Part shown: piece by piece, positions 16,501-24,152 of the stretch
Numbering within the stretch: position 1 is the first letter of the stretch
How the letters are laid out: each line of letters starts with the position of its first letter
Assembly (NCBI GenBank): GCA_002414905.1
Contig: DIAY01000046.1
Span: 2,717 to 46,857, forward strand
DNA: 44,141 bases
Direction of reading: 5' to 3'
DNA from: Holophagales bacterium UBA5066
GTDB taxonomy: Bacteria > Acidobacteriota > Thermoanaerobaculia > UBA5066
Notes under the pieces: generated by a model
Databases searched by the model: none
Told to the model about the DNA's origin: nothing
Seen by the model: the letters and a program-made list of their open reading frames with translations, nothing else
Position numbers and translations under genes: made by a program

Positions 16501-16748
16501 TCCCAGCGAGCCGGAAGAACGAGGTCGACCTTGCGCGTCGCCGCCGCCCAGCCTGCCTTGCCGCGGAAGTCGAAGTCGAGGCGCAGAGCACCGGAAGCGG
16601 TCGCGGCTTTCGAGAGTGCGAGCCAGACTCCCGGCGCCGGCACCGCCGTCCACGCGGCCGGGTCGCCGGTGCCGATCGACGTCACTTTCGGGGCGGGCGC
16701 AGCGGCGAGGAGACAGACGGAAGAGAAGAGAAGGGCGAGGCGCTTCAT
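13539..16748 (-). CDS. Secreted discoidin-domain (F5/8 type C) protein with six-hairpin glycosidase-like domain
   Basis: A 1,069-aa exported protein. A signal peptide (MKRLALLFSSVCLLAAAPAP) precedes a beta-sandwich region (about 30-172), a Pro-rich linker (176-184) and an F5/8 type C/CBM32-like domain (about 185-303: AFDGDPATSWRA, EWTVDLGS). A large beta region follows. From about residue 620 there is an alpha-toroid, glucoamylase-like section with RSWIRDGAL (W650), PENDSHGQLLFLIAE and PYEWRNVGALVRLG. This suggests a carbohydrate-active enzyme of unassigned family that works in the periplasm. A 12-bp tandem repeat adds a Gly/Gln loop near residue 480. The ATG overlaps the permease stop by 4 nt (ATGA); the frame open far upstream is not coding. 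The substrate is inferred from context only. Confidence 0.8.
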   Translation of the reverse strand: MKRLALLFSSVCLLAAAPAPKVTSIGTGDPAAWTAVPAPGVWLALSKAATASGALRLDFDFRGKAGWAAATRKVDLVLPARWEIRLRLRGEALPNDLELKLSDPSGENVWWFRKRNTTFSPDFVPLRVKQRQVEFAWGPAGGGAPSRIGSIEVTVTAGSGGKGWLEVSDLEVVDLPPQPPPVPPSASASSEASGYGAARAFDGDPATSWRAASRGPAEWTVDLGSLRELGGLVLDQGASFASAYAVDLSVDGKTWTTVRQVRDGNGGRDYLALSESEARKVRLRLLAGPGPGPFELMEVAVQPLAFGATPNAFVTRVAEDAPRGAWPRFLTGEQSYWTVVGVDGDAAEGLLSEDGALEAGAGLFSVEPFLLDGGRLVTWADVTPSQTLVDGDLPIPSVTWEAREVALETTALAAGLPGASALLARYRVSNLSKAAKSVRLVLAIRPLQVNPPWQFLGTPGGVSPIRSLAFANGRAIMNGAQPGVQSGAQSGASTIVPLVAPSASGATAFDSGDVSDFLRAGALPAAREVEDPTGLASGAFAFDLDLPSGGSRAVVVAIPFARERAPAELASAFGTDDWPGLAPANASALFDTLLARERDGWRSRLDRVTFDVPPEAERYVKVLKSQLAFILVNRDGPAIQPGSRSYARSWIRDGALTSEALLRLGHAGEARSFLLWFASFQGEDGRVPCCVDARGADGVPENDSHGQLLFLIAETVRYTGDRGLAGRMWPHVVSAVSYIDQLRRMRRTPEYEAPQKRVFYGLLPESISHEGYSARPMHSYWDDFFALRGLKDAVFLATLLGKEKEAVEFARSRDELATDLQASIRLAMQQHGIDTIPGCAELGDFDPTSTTIALAPGGEQASLPKAALERTFEKYLENVRKREAGEGDAYAPYEWRNVGALVRLGRRADVLPLIELFFRDLRPAGWNAWGEVVWRDPRTPKFVGDIPHTWVGSDFIRSFLDMFVYEREEDASLVVGAGLPEAWVRAPRGVSVKGLGTPYGPLDLSLAAEGKGVRVRLSGLKTLPPGGLVVRPPLSSGARTATVDGHPAPLSPGGDVVVRALPAEVVVLP
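15279..15314 (-). repeat. 12-bp tandem repeat (three units) inside the discoidin gene
   Basis: Three consecutive 12-bp units encode GAQP-GVQS-GAQS, followed by a partial fourth (GAS). The units differ at a few bases. The insertion sits between structured segments and is probably a surface loop that expanded by slippage. Confidence 0.7.
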
Positions 16749-17569
16749 TCCTTGATGCCCCCGGCGGTGATCCCGTCGATGTAGGAACGCTGGAGGGCGA
16801 GGAAGAGGAGGAGCGCGGGAAGGACCGTCACGACCGCCCCGGCCATCATCAGTTCGGTGTCCTGGACGTGCTCGCCCGCGAGGCTCGCGAGGGCCACGGT
16901 GAGTGTCCACTTCGTGTCGTCGGTCAGGACGATGAGAGGCCACATGAAGTCGTTCCACGTCCCGAGGAAGGTCAGGACGCCGAGGGTGACGAGGATGGGA
17001 CGGCAGAGCGGCAGGACGATCGACCGGAAGATCCGCAGCTCTCCCGCGCCGTCGATCCGGGCCGCGTCGAGGAGCTCGTCGGGAACCGAGGCCGCGTACT
17101 GGCGCACGAGGAAGATGCCGAAAATGCTCGCGACGCCAGGGAGGATCACCCCGGCGTACGAGTTGACGAGCCCCATCGACCGCAGGAGGAGGAAGACCGG
17201 GAGCATCGCGACCTGGCCCGGAATGACCATCGCCGCAAGGAGCCCCGCAAAGAGCGGTCCGCGTGCGGGGAAGCGGAGCTTGGCGAAGGCGTAGCCCGCC
17301 GCCGCATTCACGACGACCGAGAGGAGGGCTGCGCACGAGGCGAGAAGCGCGCTGTTGAGGAAGCTCCTCCCCAGATTCAACCGGACGAAGAGCTCGCGGT
17401 ACTGCCCGAGCGTCGCGCGAGACGGCAGGAGCGGCGGCGGAGAGGTGTTCGCCTCGCCGGACGACATGAACGACGCGGAGACCATCCAGAGAAGCGGCGC
17501 GAGCGTGATGACCGCGCCGGCGACGAGGGCCGCGTGAACCGCCAGCGTCTCGAGCGTCTTCCTCTTCAC
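16745..17569 (-). CDS. Carbohydrate ABC transporter permease (MalG-type)
   Basis: A 274-aa inner-membrane subunit of a CUT1-family sugar importer, with six predicted helices. The cytoplasmic EAA loop reads DAARIDGAGELRIFRSIVLPL, the contact site for the ATPase, and GTWNDFMWPL follows as is typical of MalG-like proteins. It starts at the GTG at 17569, which overlaps the stop of the MalF-type gene (GTGA), and its own stop overlaps the start of the discoidin protein gene. The matching ATPase subunit is not in the window and may be a shared MsmK/MalK-type protein encoded elsewhere. Confidence 0.93.
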   Translation of the reverse strand: MKRKTLETLAVHAALVAGAVITLAPLLWMVSASFMSSGEANTSPPPLLPSRATLGQYRELFVRLNLGRSFLNSALLASCAALLSVVVNAAAGYAFAKLRFPARGPLFAGLLAAMVIPGQVAMLPVFLLLRSMGLVNSYAGVILPGVASIFGIFLVRQYAASVPDELLDAARIDGAGELRIFRSIVLPLCRPILVTLGVLTFLGTWNDFMWPLIVLTDDTKWTLTVALASLAGEHVQDTELMMAGAVVTVLPALLLFLALQRSYIDGITAGGIKE

Positions 17570-18471
17570 GCCTCGCTTCCCTTCTGGAGCCGGCGCTGGA
17601 GGAGCGTCGCGCCGAGGATGACGGCGAAGAGGACGAAGGCGATCGCGGCGGCCGAGCCGATGCTCCACCAGCGGAAGCCCTGCTTGTACATGAAGAGCGC
17701 CACGCTCAGCGTGGCGTTCATCGGGCCGCCGTCCCCTCCCGACATGACGTACGGCTCGGCGAAGAGCTGGAAGTAGCCGATCGTCGTCGTGAGGCCGACG
17801 AAGAGAAACGTCGGCGCGAGGAGCGGCACCGTGATGAGCCGGAACCGCTGCAACGCCCCCGCGCCGTCGATGCGGGCCGCTTCGTGGAGGCTCTCTGGAA
17901 TCGCCTTCAGCCCCGCGACGAAGATGATCATGCTCGCGCCGAAGTTCTTCCACGCGGCCATCAGGACGATGGCTGGCATCGCCCAGTGCGGGTCGCCGAG
18001 CCAGTCGATCGCCGGGATGCCCAGGAGGCCGAGGGCGGCGTTCAGGAGGCCGAATCTCGGGTGGTAGAGGTACTTCCAGACTGCCGCCACGGCCACGAGC
18101 GTCGTGACGACGGGCGCGAAATAGATCGTCCGGAAGAGGCCCGCGAAGCGCACGAGCTTGTGGTTCAGGAGGAGCGCAGCGCCGAGGGAGAGGGAGACCG
18201 TGAGCGGCCCGCCGACGAGAACGAAGAAGAATGTGTTCCCGAGCGCCTTCCAGAAGACCGGGTCGTGGAGGAGACGTGCGTAGTTGCGCAGGCCGACGAC
18301 GCGCGCCGCCGACGGGTCGCCGACGGCATAGAGATCGAAGTCGGTCAGGCTCAGGAGAAGCGAGGCGACGACCGGCAGCGCCAGGAAGACGGAGAGGAGG
18401 AGGAGGCCGGGCGCCACGAGGAGGAGACCCGCCTTCGCTTCGCGCGCCCGCCAGGTGGAGAGGCCCCTCAC
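17566..18471 (-). CDS. Carbohydrate ABC transporter permease (MalF-type)
   Basis: A 301-aa inner-membrane permease of a CUT1 sugar importer. The first helix follows a short basic N-terminus (LLLVAPGLLLLSVFLALPVV), then SLTDFDLY and about five more helices; the EAA motif is EAARIDGAGALQRFRLITVPLL. LTTTIGYFQLFAEPYVMSGGDGG is characteristic of the MalF/UgpA group. The start is the GTG at 18471, overlapping the binding-protein stop by 4 nt. It pairs with the MalG-type permease encoded next. Confidence 0.92.
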   Translation of the reverse strand: MRGLSTWRAREAKAGLLLVAPGLLLLSVFLALPVVASLLLSLTDFDLYAVGDPSAARVVGLRNYARLLHDPVFWKALGNTFFFVLVGGPLTVSLSLGAALLLNHKLVRFAGLFRTIYFAPVVTTLVAVAAVWKYLYHPRFGLLNAALGLLGIPAIDWLGDPHWAMPAIVLMAAWKNFGASMIIFVAGLKAIPESLHEAARIDGAGALQRFRLITVPLLAPTFLFVGLTTTIGYFQLFAEPYVMSGGDGGPMNATLSVALFMYKQGFRWWSIGSAAAIAFVLFAVILGATLLQRRLQKGSEA

Positions 18472-19751
18472 TTTCCAGCCTCCCCGGCCTTCCTGTCGAG
18501 GAGCCAGCGGCGCTTCTCGAGGATCGCGTCGACGTCCGCGTCGAGCGCGCCGAGCGACTCGTCGAGCCCCTTCGCCCCCCGGGCGACCGGCTCGAGGCGT
18601 TCCCAGATCTTCGCCGCGATCTGCTCCCACTCCGGGACCTTCGGCGTCGCGCGGACGTGCTCGAGCTGGAGGCGGAACGAGGCGGTCTTCTCGTCGCGGG
18701 CGAGGGCCGGCTCGTCCCAGGCCGAACGGCGCGCCGGCAGGTCGCCGCAGAGGGCCCAGAAGCGCTTCTGCGTGGCGGGCTCGGAGAGGAATTCGACGAC
18801 CTTCCACGCCGCGTCTTTCACTTTCGAGGAGCGGAAGACGACCAGGCTCGATCCCCCGGCGAGGGAGACCCCGGGCCACGGCAGGCCGTCCGGCGCCGGG
18901 AGCGGCGCCGTCGTCCACGAGCCTTGCAGGCTCGCCGGGAGACGCCGGCGGAACTCCCCGAGGTTCCACGGCCCGGTGACGTACATCGCGAACTCGCCGG
19001 CGGCCATCTGCTGGTAGAGGTTCGCGACCTGCGAGTTCGAAAGCGGCGGCGCGAGGCCGTCGTGGTAGAGACCGAGGAAGAATTCCGCCGCCCGTCGGAA
19101 CTCGGGCGCGCGGAAGGCGCCGTGGCGGCCGTCGCCCGACAGCAGCTCGGCGCCGGCAGCGACCGCGAGGGTCACCGGCTGGGCCCATTCGTTCGTCGGG
19201 AGGAGGATGCCGAACTGTCCCGCTCCCCCCTTCCGCTTCACCGCCTCCATGGCCGCCCGCCAGCCGCTCCAGCTCTTCGGGAACTCGGACACGCCCGCCG
19301 CCGCGAGGAGGTCGCTCCTGTAGAAGACGAGCCGGGTGTCGACGTACCAGGGAACCCCGTAGAGGACGCCGTCCAGGACGTTCGTCTCCCAGATGCCGGA
19401 GTAGTAATCGTCCCGACGGACGGCGGTGCTGGCCGCCACGCGTTCGTCCAGCGGCTCGATCGCATCGAGGGCGGCCATCTCGGGGATCCAGGTGTTCCCC
19501 AGCTGGGCCACGTCGGGCATCTCGCGGCCGACGAACCCGGTCAGGAGCTTCTCGTGCGCCGCCGTCCAGGGGATCTGCTGCACCTCGACCTTCAGCCCGG
19601 GGTATCGCCGCTCCAGCTCCGGCACGAGCTCGCGAACGACCTCCCCCTCGCGCCCGAACGCCCAGAGCCGCACCGTACCGGCGCGGTCCCCGCCTCCGCA
19701 CGCAGCGGCCGTCGCCGCGGCCAGGACGAGGCCCGCGGCAAGGGCCCTCAC
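18468..19751 (-). CDS. Extracellular sugar-binding lipoprotein (SBP family 1)
   Basis: A 427-aa solute-binding protein for the sugar importer. The N-terminus is a lipoprotein-type signal with C18 just before GGG (…ATAAAC), although the residue at -3 is Ala, not the usual Leu. The mature part has family-1 features: VRLWAFGREGE, LTGFVGREMPDVAQLGNTW, LYGVPWYVDTRLVFYRSDLL, and an aromatic-rich cleft region YVTGPWNLGEF. The start is the GTG at 19751, which overlaps the GH144-like stop by 4 nt. The frame open further upstream lacks any signal-peptide character. It probably binds beta-gluco-oligosaccharides; the ligand is inferred from neighbours. Confidence 0.9.
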   Translation of the reverse strand: MRALAAGLVLAAATAAACGGGDRAGTVRLWAFGREGEVVRELVPELERRYPGLKVEVQQIPWTAAHEKLLTGFVGREMPDVAQLGNTWIPEMAALDAIEPLDERVAASTAVRRDDYYSGIWETNVLDGVLYGVPWYVDTRLVFYRSDLLAAAGVSEFPKSWSGWRAAMEAVKRKGGAGQFGILLPTNEWAQPVTLAVAAGAELLSGDGRHGAFRAPEFRRAAEFFLGLYHDGLAPPLSNSQVANLYQQMAAGEFAMYVTGPWNLGEFRRRLPASLQGSWTTAPLPAPDGLPWPGVSLAGGSSLVVFRSSKVKDAAWKVVEFLSEPATQKRFWALCGDLPARRSAWDEPALARDEKTASFRLQLEHVRATPKVPEWEQIAAKIWERLEPVARGAKGLDESLGALDADVDAILEKRRWLLDRKAGEAGK

Positions 19752-21274
19752 GGAATCGGCGCGGCCTCGAGCGCGCCCCGCTCCGCGGGCATCCCGGCGA
19801 GCCAGCCGCCCGCAAATCCCGCGCGCCGCAGGCCGGCGAGGACCGGCGCCGACTTCGCCATGAGGCGCCAGAGCAGGCCGCTCCTCTGGTTCTCGATCAT
19901 CAGGACGATCGGGCCCTGGTCGATTCCGAGGTAGTTCGTCGCGTACCACCCTGCCTCCGGAACCACTTTACCGAGAGGCGTCGGGACGTCGGTGAGACGG
20001 AACGTCGGGTTGAAGGCGTCGAAGAAGCCGTACTCGGTCCAGAGGTGCTCGCCGTGTCGCCGCTTCATCTCCTTCATCGCCGGCAGGACGACCTCCGGGG
20101 CGAACGGCAGGGAGGCCGCCGTCGCCATCGGGGTGATCGTCCCGTCGTCGTTCGACCAGAACGACGAGACGCCCCGGGCGGCGTAGGTGTGGAACGTCCT
20201 CTCCCGTCCGTCGACGGTCCGGACCACGTCGGCGGGTCCGTCGCAGGCCGAAAGGCCCCAGACGTCCGCCGAATAGCCGCGAAACCCCTCCGGATTCCGG
20301 ATCGCGTAGGAGCGCTGCGCCAGGACGGCGCGGCGGGAGTTCTCGAAGTAGTCGATCCCCTTCTGCCGCATGAAGGCATCCTGGATGCCACGGAAGTCGA
20401 TCCAGGCGTGCGAGAACTGGTGCCCGAAGAGCGGGGCGAAATTGAGATAGGTCTGTCCCTCGTGCTCCGCCCACCGGTAGGTCGAGCAGAACGCTTCCCA
20501 CGCCCCCTCCGTCGCCGGGTGCGTCGGCGAGCCCAGTGCGAGGAGGTAGAGGATCATCGACTCGTCGTAGCCGTTCCAGTCGGCGACGCCGAACCCCGTC
20601 TCCGGGAGCCAGGCCATCGCGACCCGGGCCGGCCGCGGCTGCATCCAGCGCCAGTCGACGCGTTCGTAGAGCTTCGTTGCCAGATCGCGCACCTCGGCCT
20701 CGGACGGGTCGTCGCGGTCGAAGTACATCCCCGCGGAAAGAGCCCCCGCCAGGCAGAGCGTCGTGTCGATCGACGAGAGCTCGACGTCCCTGCCCCAGCG
20801 CTTTCCCGTTTCCAGGTCGAGGAAGTGGTAGAAGAACCCTCGGTATCCGGTCATCCCGTCCGAAGACGGCCCCTGCGGTGCGTTCCAGAGGAACCGCAGG
20901 GTGAGAAGGACCCTCTCCCGCGCCTCCTCCCGCGTCACCCAGCCCCGCTCGGCCCCGACGAGATACGTCGAGAGGCCGAAGCCGACCGCGGCGACGCTCG
21001 AGAACGATGGTGCGGGCCAGCGGTCGGGAATGAGGCCGTTCCCCGGGTTCGCGGTCTCCCAGAACCACCGGAACGTCCGGTGCTCGAGATCGTCGACGAA
21101 GGGGTCGAGAACCCGGGGGGGAGCCGCGATCGGCTCCCCCCCGGCAACCGGAACGACGCGCGTGGGAGCGGATGGAACGCTCCCGGCGCGGGCGGAGGAC
21201 GGGCTGCCGCAACCCGCGACGAACGCCGCGAGGAGGAGGGTCGCGAACGTTCGGAGCGCGGGCCGCCGGATCAC
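19748..21274 (-). CDS. GH144-like glucoamylase-domain lipoprotein (PF10091 family; candidate endo-beta-1,2-glucanase)
   Basis: A 508-aa periplasmic lipoprotein: signal peptide with lipobox VAGC (C22), then an alpha/alpha-toroid. Diagnostic segments of the PF10091 'glycoamylase-like' family are RTFRWFWETANPGNGLIPDRW, SSIDTTLCLAGAL, DWNGYDESMILYLLALGSPTHP, GHQFSHAWIDFRGIQD and YATNYLGIDQGP. Characterised members of this family are GH144 endo-beta-1,2-glucanases (sophorose-releasing); a different beta-glucan specificity is possible. The GTG start at 21274 has a GAGGAGG ribosome site that overlaps the TGA of the TonB receptor gene, giving tight coupling. It likely cuts imported glucan in the periplasm before ABC uptake. 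Confidence 0.88.
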   Translation of the reverse strand: MIRRPALRTFATLLLAAFVAGCGSPSSARAGSVPSAPTRVVPVAGGEPIAAPPRVLDPFVDDLEHRTFRWFWETANPGNGLIPDRWPAPSFSSVAAVGFGLSTYLVGAERGWVTREEARERVLLTLRFLWNAPQGPSSDGMTGYRGFFYHFLDLETGKRWGRDVELSSIDTTLCLAGALSAGMYFDRDDPSEAEVRDLATKLYERVDWRWMQPRPARVAMAWLPETGFGVADWNGYDESMILYLLALGSPTHPATEGAWEAFCSTYRWAEHEGQTYLNFAPLFGHQFSHAWIDFRGIQDAFMRQKGIDYFENSRRAVLAQRSYAIRNPEGFRGYSADVWGLSACDGPADVVRTVDGRERTFHTYAARGVSSFWSNDDGTITPMATAASLPFAPEVVLPAMKEMKRRHGEHLWTEYGFFDAFNPTFRLTDVPTPLGKVVPEAGWYATNYLGIDQGPIVLMIENQRSGLLWRLMAKSAPVLAGLRRAGFAGGWLAGMPAERGALEAAPIP

Positions 21275-21284
21275 CCGGACCTCC

Positions 21285-24152
21285 TCAGAAGGCGAAGCTG
21301 GCGCCGAACTGGAGCCGCTGCGGGTTGTAGCCGTTGTTGGCCTTTCCGAAATTGGCGTTTACGTCCGGAAGGGCCGGCTTGAAGCCCTCGTAATCTTTCT
21401 CGTTCGTGTAGTTCGAGATGTTGAGGACCTCGGCGAAGACGTTCACGCTGTAGGGGCCGCCGAGGACGAAGCGCTTTTCGAGTCGGAAGTCGACGCTCTG
21501 CGTCCACTTCGGCGGGTCGCCCCCGCCGACGAGAAGCGTGCAGTTGGTCCAGCCGGGAGAGCAATCGGTAACCTCGAAGGGGTAGCCCGAGCCCGTCGTG
21601 ACGAGCGTCGAGAGGCGGAAGCCCCACGGGAGGTCGGCCAGGGCTGACAGCGTGATCTGGTGATCCTGAGCGAGATTGCTCCGCTGCTTGAAGCCGTAGG
21701 CCGGGTCGAGGGCGTTGGCGCTGTAGAAATCGTTCCCTGTCTGCTCGGCCTTGCCGTTGACGTAGGAAAGGGAGGCGCTCCAACCGTTCTTGTAAGGCTT
21801 CTCGACGACGACCTGGAACGACTGGAACCACGACTCCTTCGTCCTCGAAAGATTCGCGATGGCGAAGCCCGGGACCTGCCGGGCGCCCCAGTCGCACTCG
21901 GTCTGGCCAGGCTTCTTGACGGCGCAGGTCCAGGTCAGCTGGTTTTCCGAATGGACGTCCGTGTAGGCGACGGAGGCGTTGAAGAGTCCGAAATCCTGAC
22001 GGATGCCGAGGCTCCACTGCTGAGACGAGGGGGGCTCGAGGTTGTCATTGTTGAAGAGATAGGCCTCGGGCTGGCCCGCGATTCCCTGGGCGACGAGCTG
22101 CCGCAGCACGGCCGGGTCGTAGTAGGCCGGATTCCACTTCAGGGCGGGTCTGCCGTCCTGGGGGCTGCCGTCTTTGGAGAACCAGATCTCCGAGGTGTTC
22201 CACTGGGTGCGGTACTTCTCGTCGAGCATGTCGTTGAAGAGGGTCCGGTCGGCGTAGATTCCCCAACCTCCGTGGACGACCGTCTTCCCCTCTCCCGTGA
22301 CGTCCCAGGAGAGGCCGAGACGCGGCTGGATCATCCCGGTGTACGCGGGCCGCTTCGTCCCGTCGGTGAAGTAGTTCGCGGGGTAGAGCGGCCCGAAGCC
22401 CGCAACGATCGCGTCCGGGGTGACGTAGTTGTTGTTGAGCATGTTGCTCTCGTAGTCCCAGCGAAGGCCGATGTTCGCCGTGACCCGGGAGCTGAAGCGC
22501 CAGTCGTCCTGGAGAAAGAGGCCGAACTCCGTGTTCGTCGCCGACAGGTCCGGGTTGCCGAAGCCGAGATTCGCCCGGTACGGCATGTCGCCCGGCGTCG
22601 TGATGTAGAGGTCGGCACGGTAGGAGTAGAGGGGGTTGACGTTGATTTCCTTGATCGTCGTGTAGTCCAGGAAATCGACCGAGAGCCCCGCCTTGATGAC
22701 GTGCTCGCCGGCCCACTGCAGGTTCAGCAGGGTCGCATCATCGCGGAAGGCGAAGCGCTTCTGCGTGAAGTTCTGCTGCGAGTCCTTGCTCCCGATCCGC
22801 ATCAAACCTTCATAGTTCTGCCCGTAGATGCTCGAGTCCTGCGGAACCGGATTCCACTTGTAGTTCTGGTAGCTGACCGTCGCCTCGTTGAGGACGTTCC
22901 CGAGGAGGATCGTGTGCTTGCCGCGGACCGTCCAGACGTCGTTCTTGACGTTCTCGGCGGCCTGGTAGCTCGTCGGGCCGTTGCCGAAGCCGCGGATGTC
23001 GGTCTCGTGTCGGTAGTCCCCCGAGACGTCGACGTTGGAGCTGTCGTTGAGGCTCGCGGAGAGCTTGCCGAAGAGAAGCGTCGAGCGGAACTCGCTCGGG
23101 TAAAGCCCCTCGTACTGCTTGAACCCCTGCCGGAAGGCCGGGGACCAGGCCCCCCAGGTGTCCGGCCGAACCTCGGATTCGCGGTCCTGGAAGTTCCCCT
23201 CGTAGGCGGCGAAGAAGTGGACCTTGTCCTTCACGATGGGGCCGCCCAGGCTCAGCCCTGGCTGCCACCGCGTGTACTCGGGCTTGACGGCTTCATACCC
23301 GCCCTGGTCCGCTTGCCGCTGCTTGACGCCGTCGATCGCAACGAGGCCCTTGTCCTGGTAGTAGGCGAAGACCTCGCCGTGGAGGTCGTTGCTCCCGGAC
23401 TTCGTCACGGCGGTGATGACGGCGCTCGACGCCTTCTGGTACTCCGCCTTGAAGTTCTGGGTGATGACCTTGAATTCCTGGACGGCGTTCTGCGGGAAGG
23501 GATTCCCCTTGCTGGAATCCTGCCCGACGGAGCCCCCCTGGAGGATGTCGTTCTTGTTGCTCGTCCCGTCGATGAAGACGTTCGTGTTCATCGAGCGCTG
23601 GGCGCCGTAGCCGAATTCCTGGCGCTCCTCGTCGCGCGAGATGCGGATGCCGGGAGCGATGACGGCGGCGTTCAGGAAGTTTCGCGACGACTGTGGAAGC
23701 ATCTGGAGCTGTTCCGTGCTCACGTTCGTCCCGATCTCCGAGGTGATCCGCTCCACCTGGGCCTCAGCCGACGTGGCGACGACCGAGACTTCCGCGGTGA
23801 GCTTGCCGGGTTTCAGCGCGATGTCCTGCGTCAGGCTCTGGCCGACACCGATCTGAATCGCCTTCTTCCAGGGCTCGTGGGCACCGGTGGCGACGGCGAC
23901 CTCGTATCTCCCGGCCGGGACGACGAGGACGTACGTACCGTTCACGGCGACCGCCGCCGAGGATTTCGCGCCGGTCGCGATGTTCACGGCGGTGACCGTG
24001 ACGCCGGGGATGGGTCCCTGTGAATCGGAGACCGTGCCCCGCACCTGGCCCGTCGTCGTCTGCCCGAAAGCGGGCAGTGCGACGAGGGTCACAGCGACGA
24101 GGATGACGGCCGGGATGGTCAGGAGGGCTTTCAGCCCCGGGAGTCGTCTCAT
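21285..24152 (-). CDS. TonB-dependent receptor with carboxypeptidase-regulatory N-terminal domain (Oar-like)
   Basis: A 955-aa outer-membrane receptor. After a long signal peptide (to about residue 31, ending ALPAFGQ) there is a CarboxypepD_reg/Ig-like domain (about 35-115: GQVRGTVSDSQGPIPGVTVTA, GTYVLVVPAGRYEV), a plug domain (about 120-240, with NVFIDGTSNKND and EFKVITQNFKAEY) and a beta-barrel of many aromatic-rich strands ending in FGASFAF, a C-terminal Phe as expected for BAM insertion. This architecture is abundant in Acidobacteriota. Its position ahead of glycanase and sugar ABC genes suggests oligosaccharide uptake. The ATG at 24152 has GGAGG upstream and overlaps the LacI stop by 4 nt. 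No SusD-like partner is present. Confidence 0.92.
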   Translation of the reverse strand: MRRLPGLKALLTIPAVILVAVTLVALPAFGQTTTGQVRGTVSDSQGPIPGVTVTAVNIATGAKSSAAVAVNGTYVLVVPAGRYEVAVATGAHEPWKKAIQIGVGQSLTQDIALKPGKLTAEVSVVATSAEAQVERITSEIGTNVSTEQLQMLPQSSRNFLNAAVIAPGIRISRDEERQEFGYGAQRSMNTNVFIDGTSNKNDILQGGSVGQDSSKGNPFPQNAVQEFKVITQNFKAEYQKASSAVITAVTKSGSNDLHGEVFAYYQDKGLVAIDGVKQRQADQGGYEAVKPEYTRWQPGLSLGGPIVKDKVHFFAAYEGNFQDRESEVRPDTWGAWSPAFRQGFKQYEGLYPSEFRSTLLFGKLSASLNDSSNVDVSGDYRHETDIRGFGNGPTSYQAAENVKNDVWTVRGKHTILLGNVLNEATVSYQNYKWNPVPQDSSIYGQNYEGLMRIGSKDSQQNFTQKRFAFRDDATLLNLQWAGEHVIKAGLSVDFLDYTTIKEINVNPLYSYRADLYITTPGDMPYRANLGFGNPDLSATNTEFGLFLQDDWRFSSRVTANIGLRWDYESNMLNNNYVTPDAIVAGFGPLYPANYFTDGTKRPAYTGMIQPRLGLSWDVTGEGKTVVHGGWGIYADRTLFNDMLDEKYRTQWNTSEIWFSKDGSPQDGRPALKWNPAYYDPAVLRQLVAQGIAGQPEAYLFNNDNLEPPSSQQWSLGIRQDFGLFNASVAYTDVHSENQLTWTCAVKKPGQTECDWGARQVPGFAIANLSRTKESWFQSFQVVVEKPYKNGWSASLSYVNGKAEQTGNDFYSANALDPAYGFKQRSNLAQDHQITLSALADLPWGFRLSTLVTTGSGYPFEVTDCSPGWTNCTLLVGGGDPPKWTQSVDFRLEKRFVLGGPYSVNVFAEVLNISNYTNEKDYEGFKPALPDVNANFGKANNGYNPQRLQFGASFAF

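Noticed and set aside
16749..17336. Upstream extension of the discoidin protein frame
   Set aside because: The extra residues are Arg/Pro-rich and antiparallel in register to the permease gene; a clear signal peptide begins at the ATG at 16748, which overlaps the permease stop.
21660..24023. Open frame of about 790 codons antisense to the TonB receptor
   Set aside because: Low-complexity charged product; the receptor on the other strand has a signal peptide, plug and barrel features and a good ribosome site.
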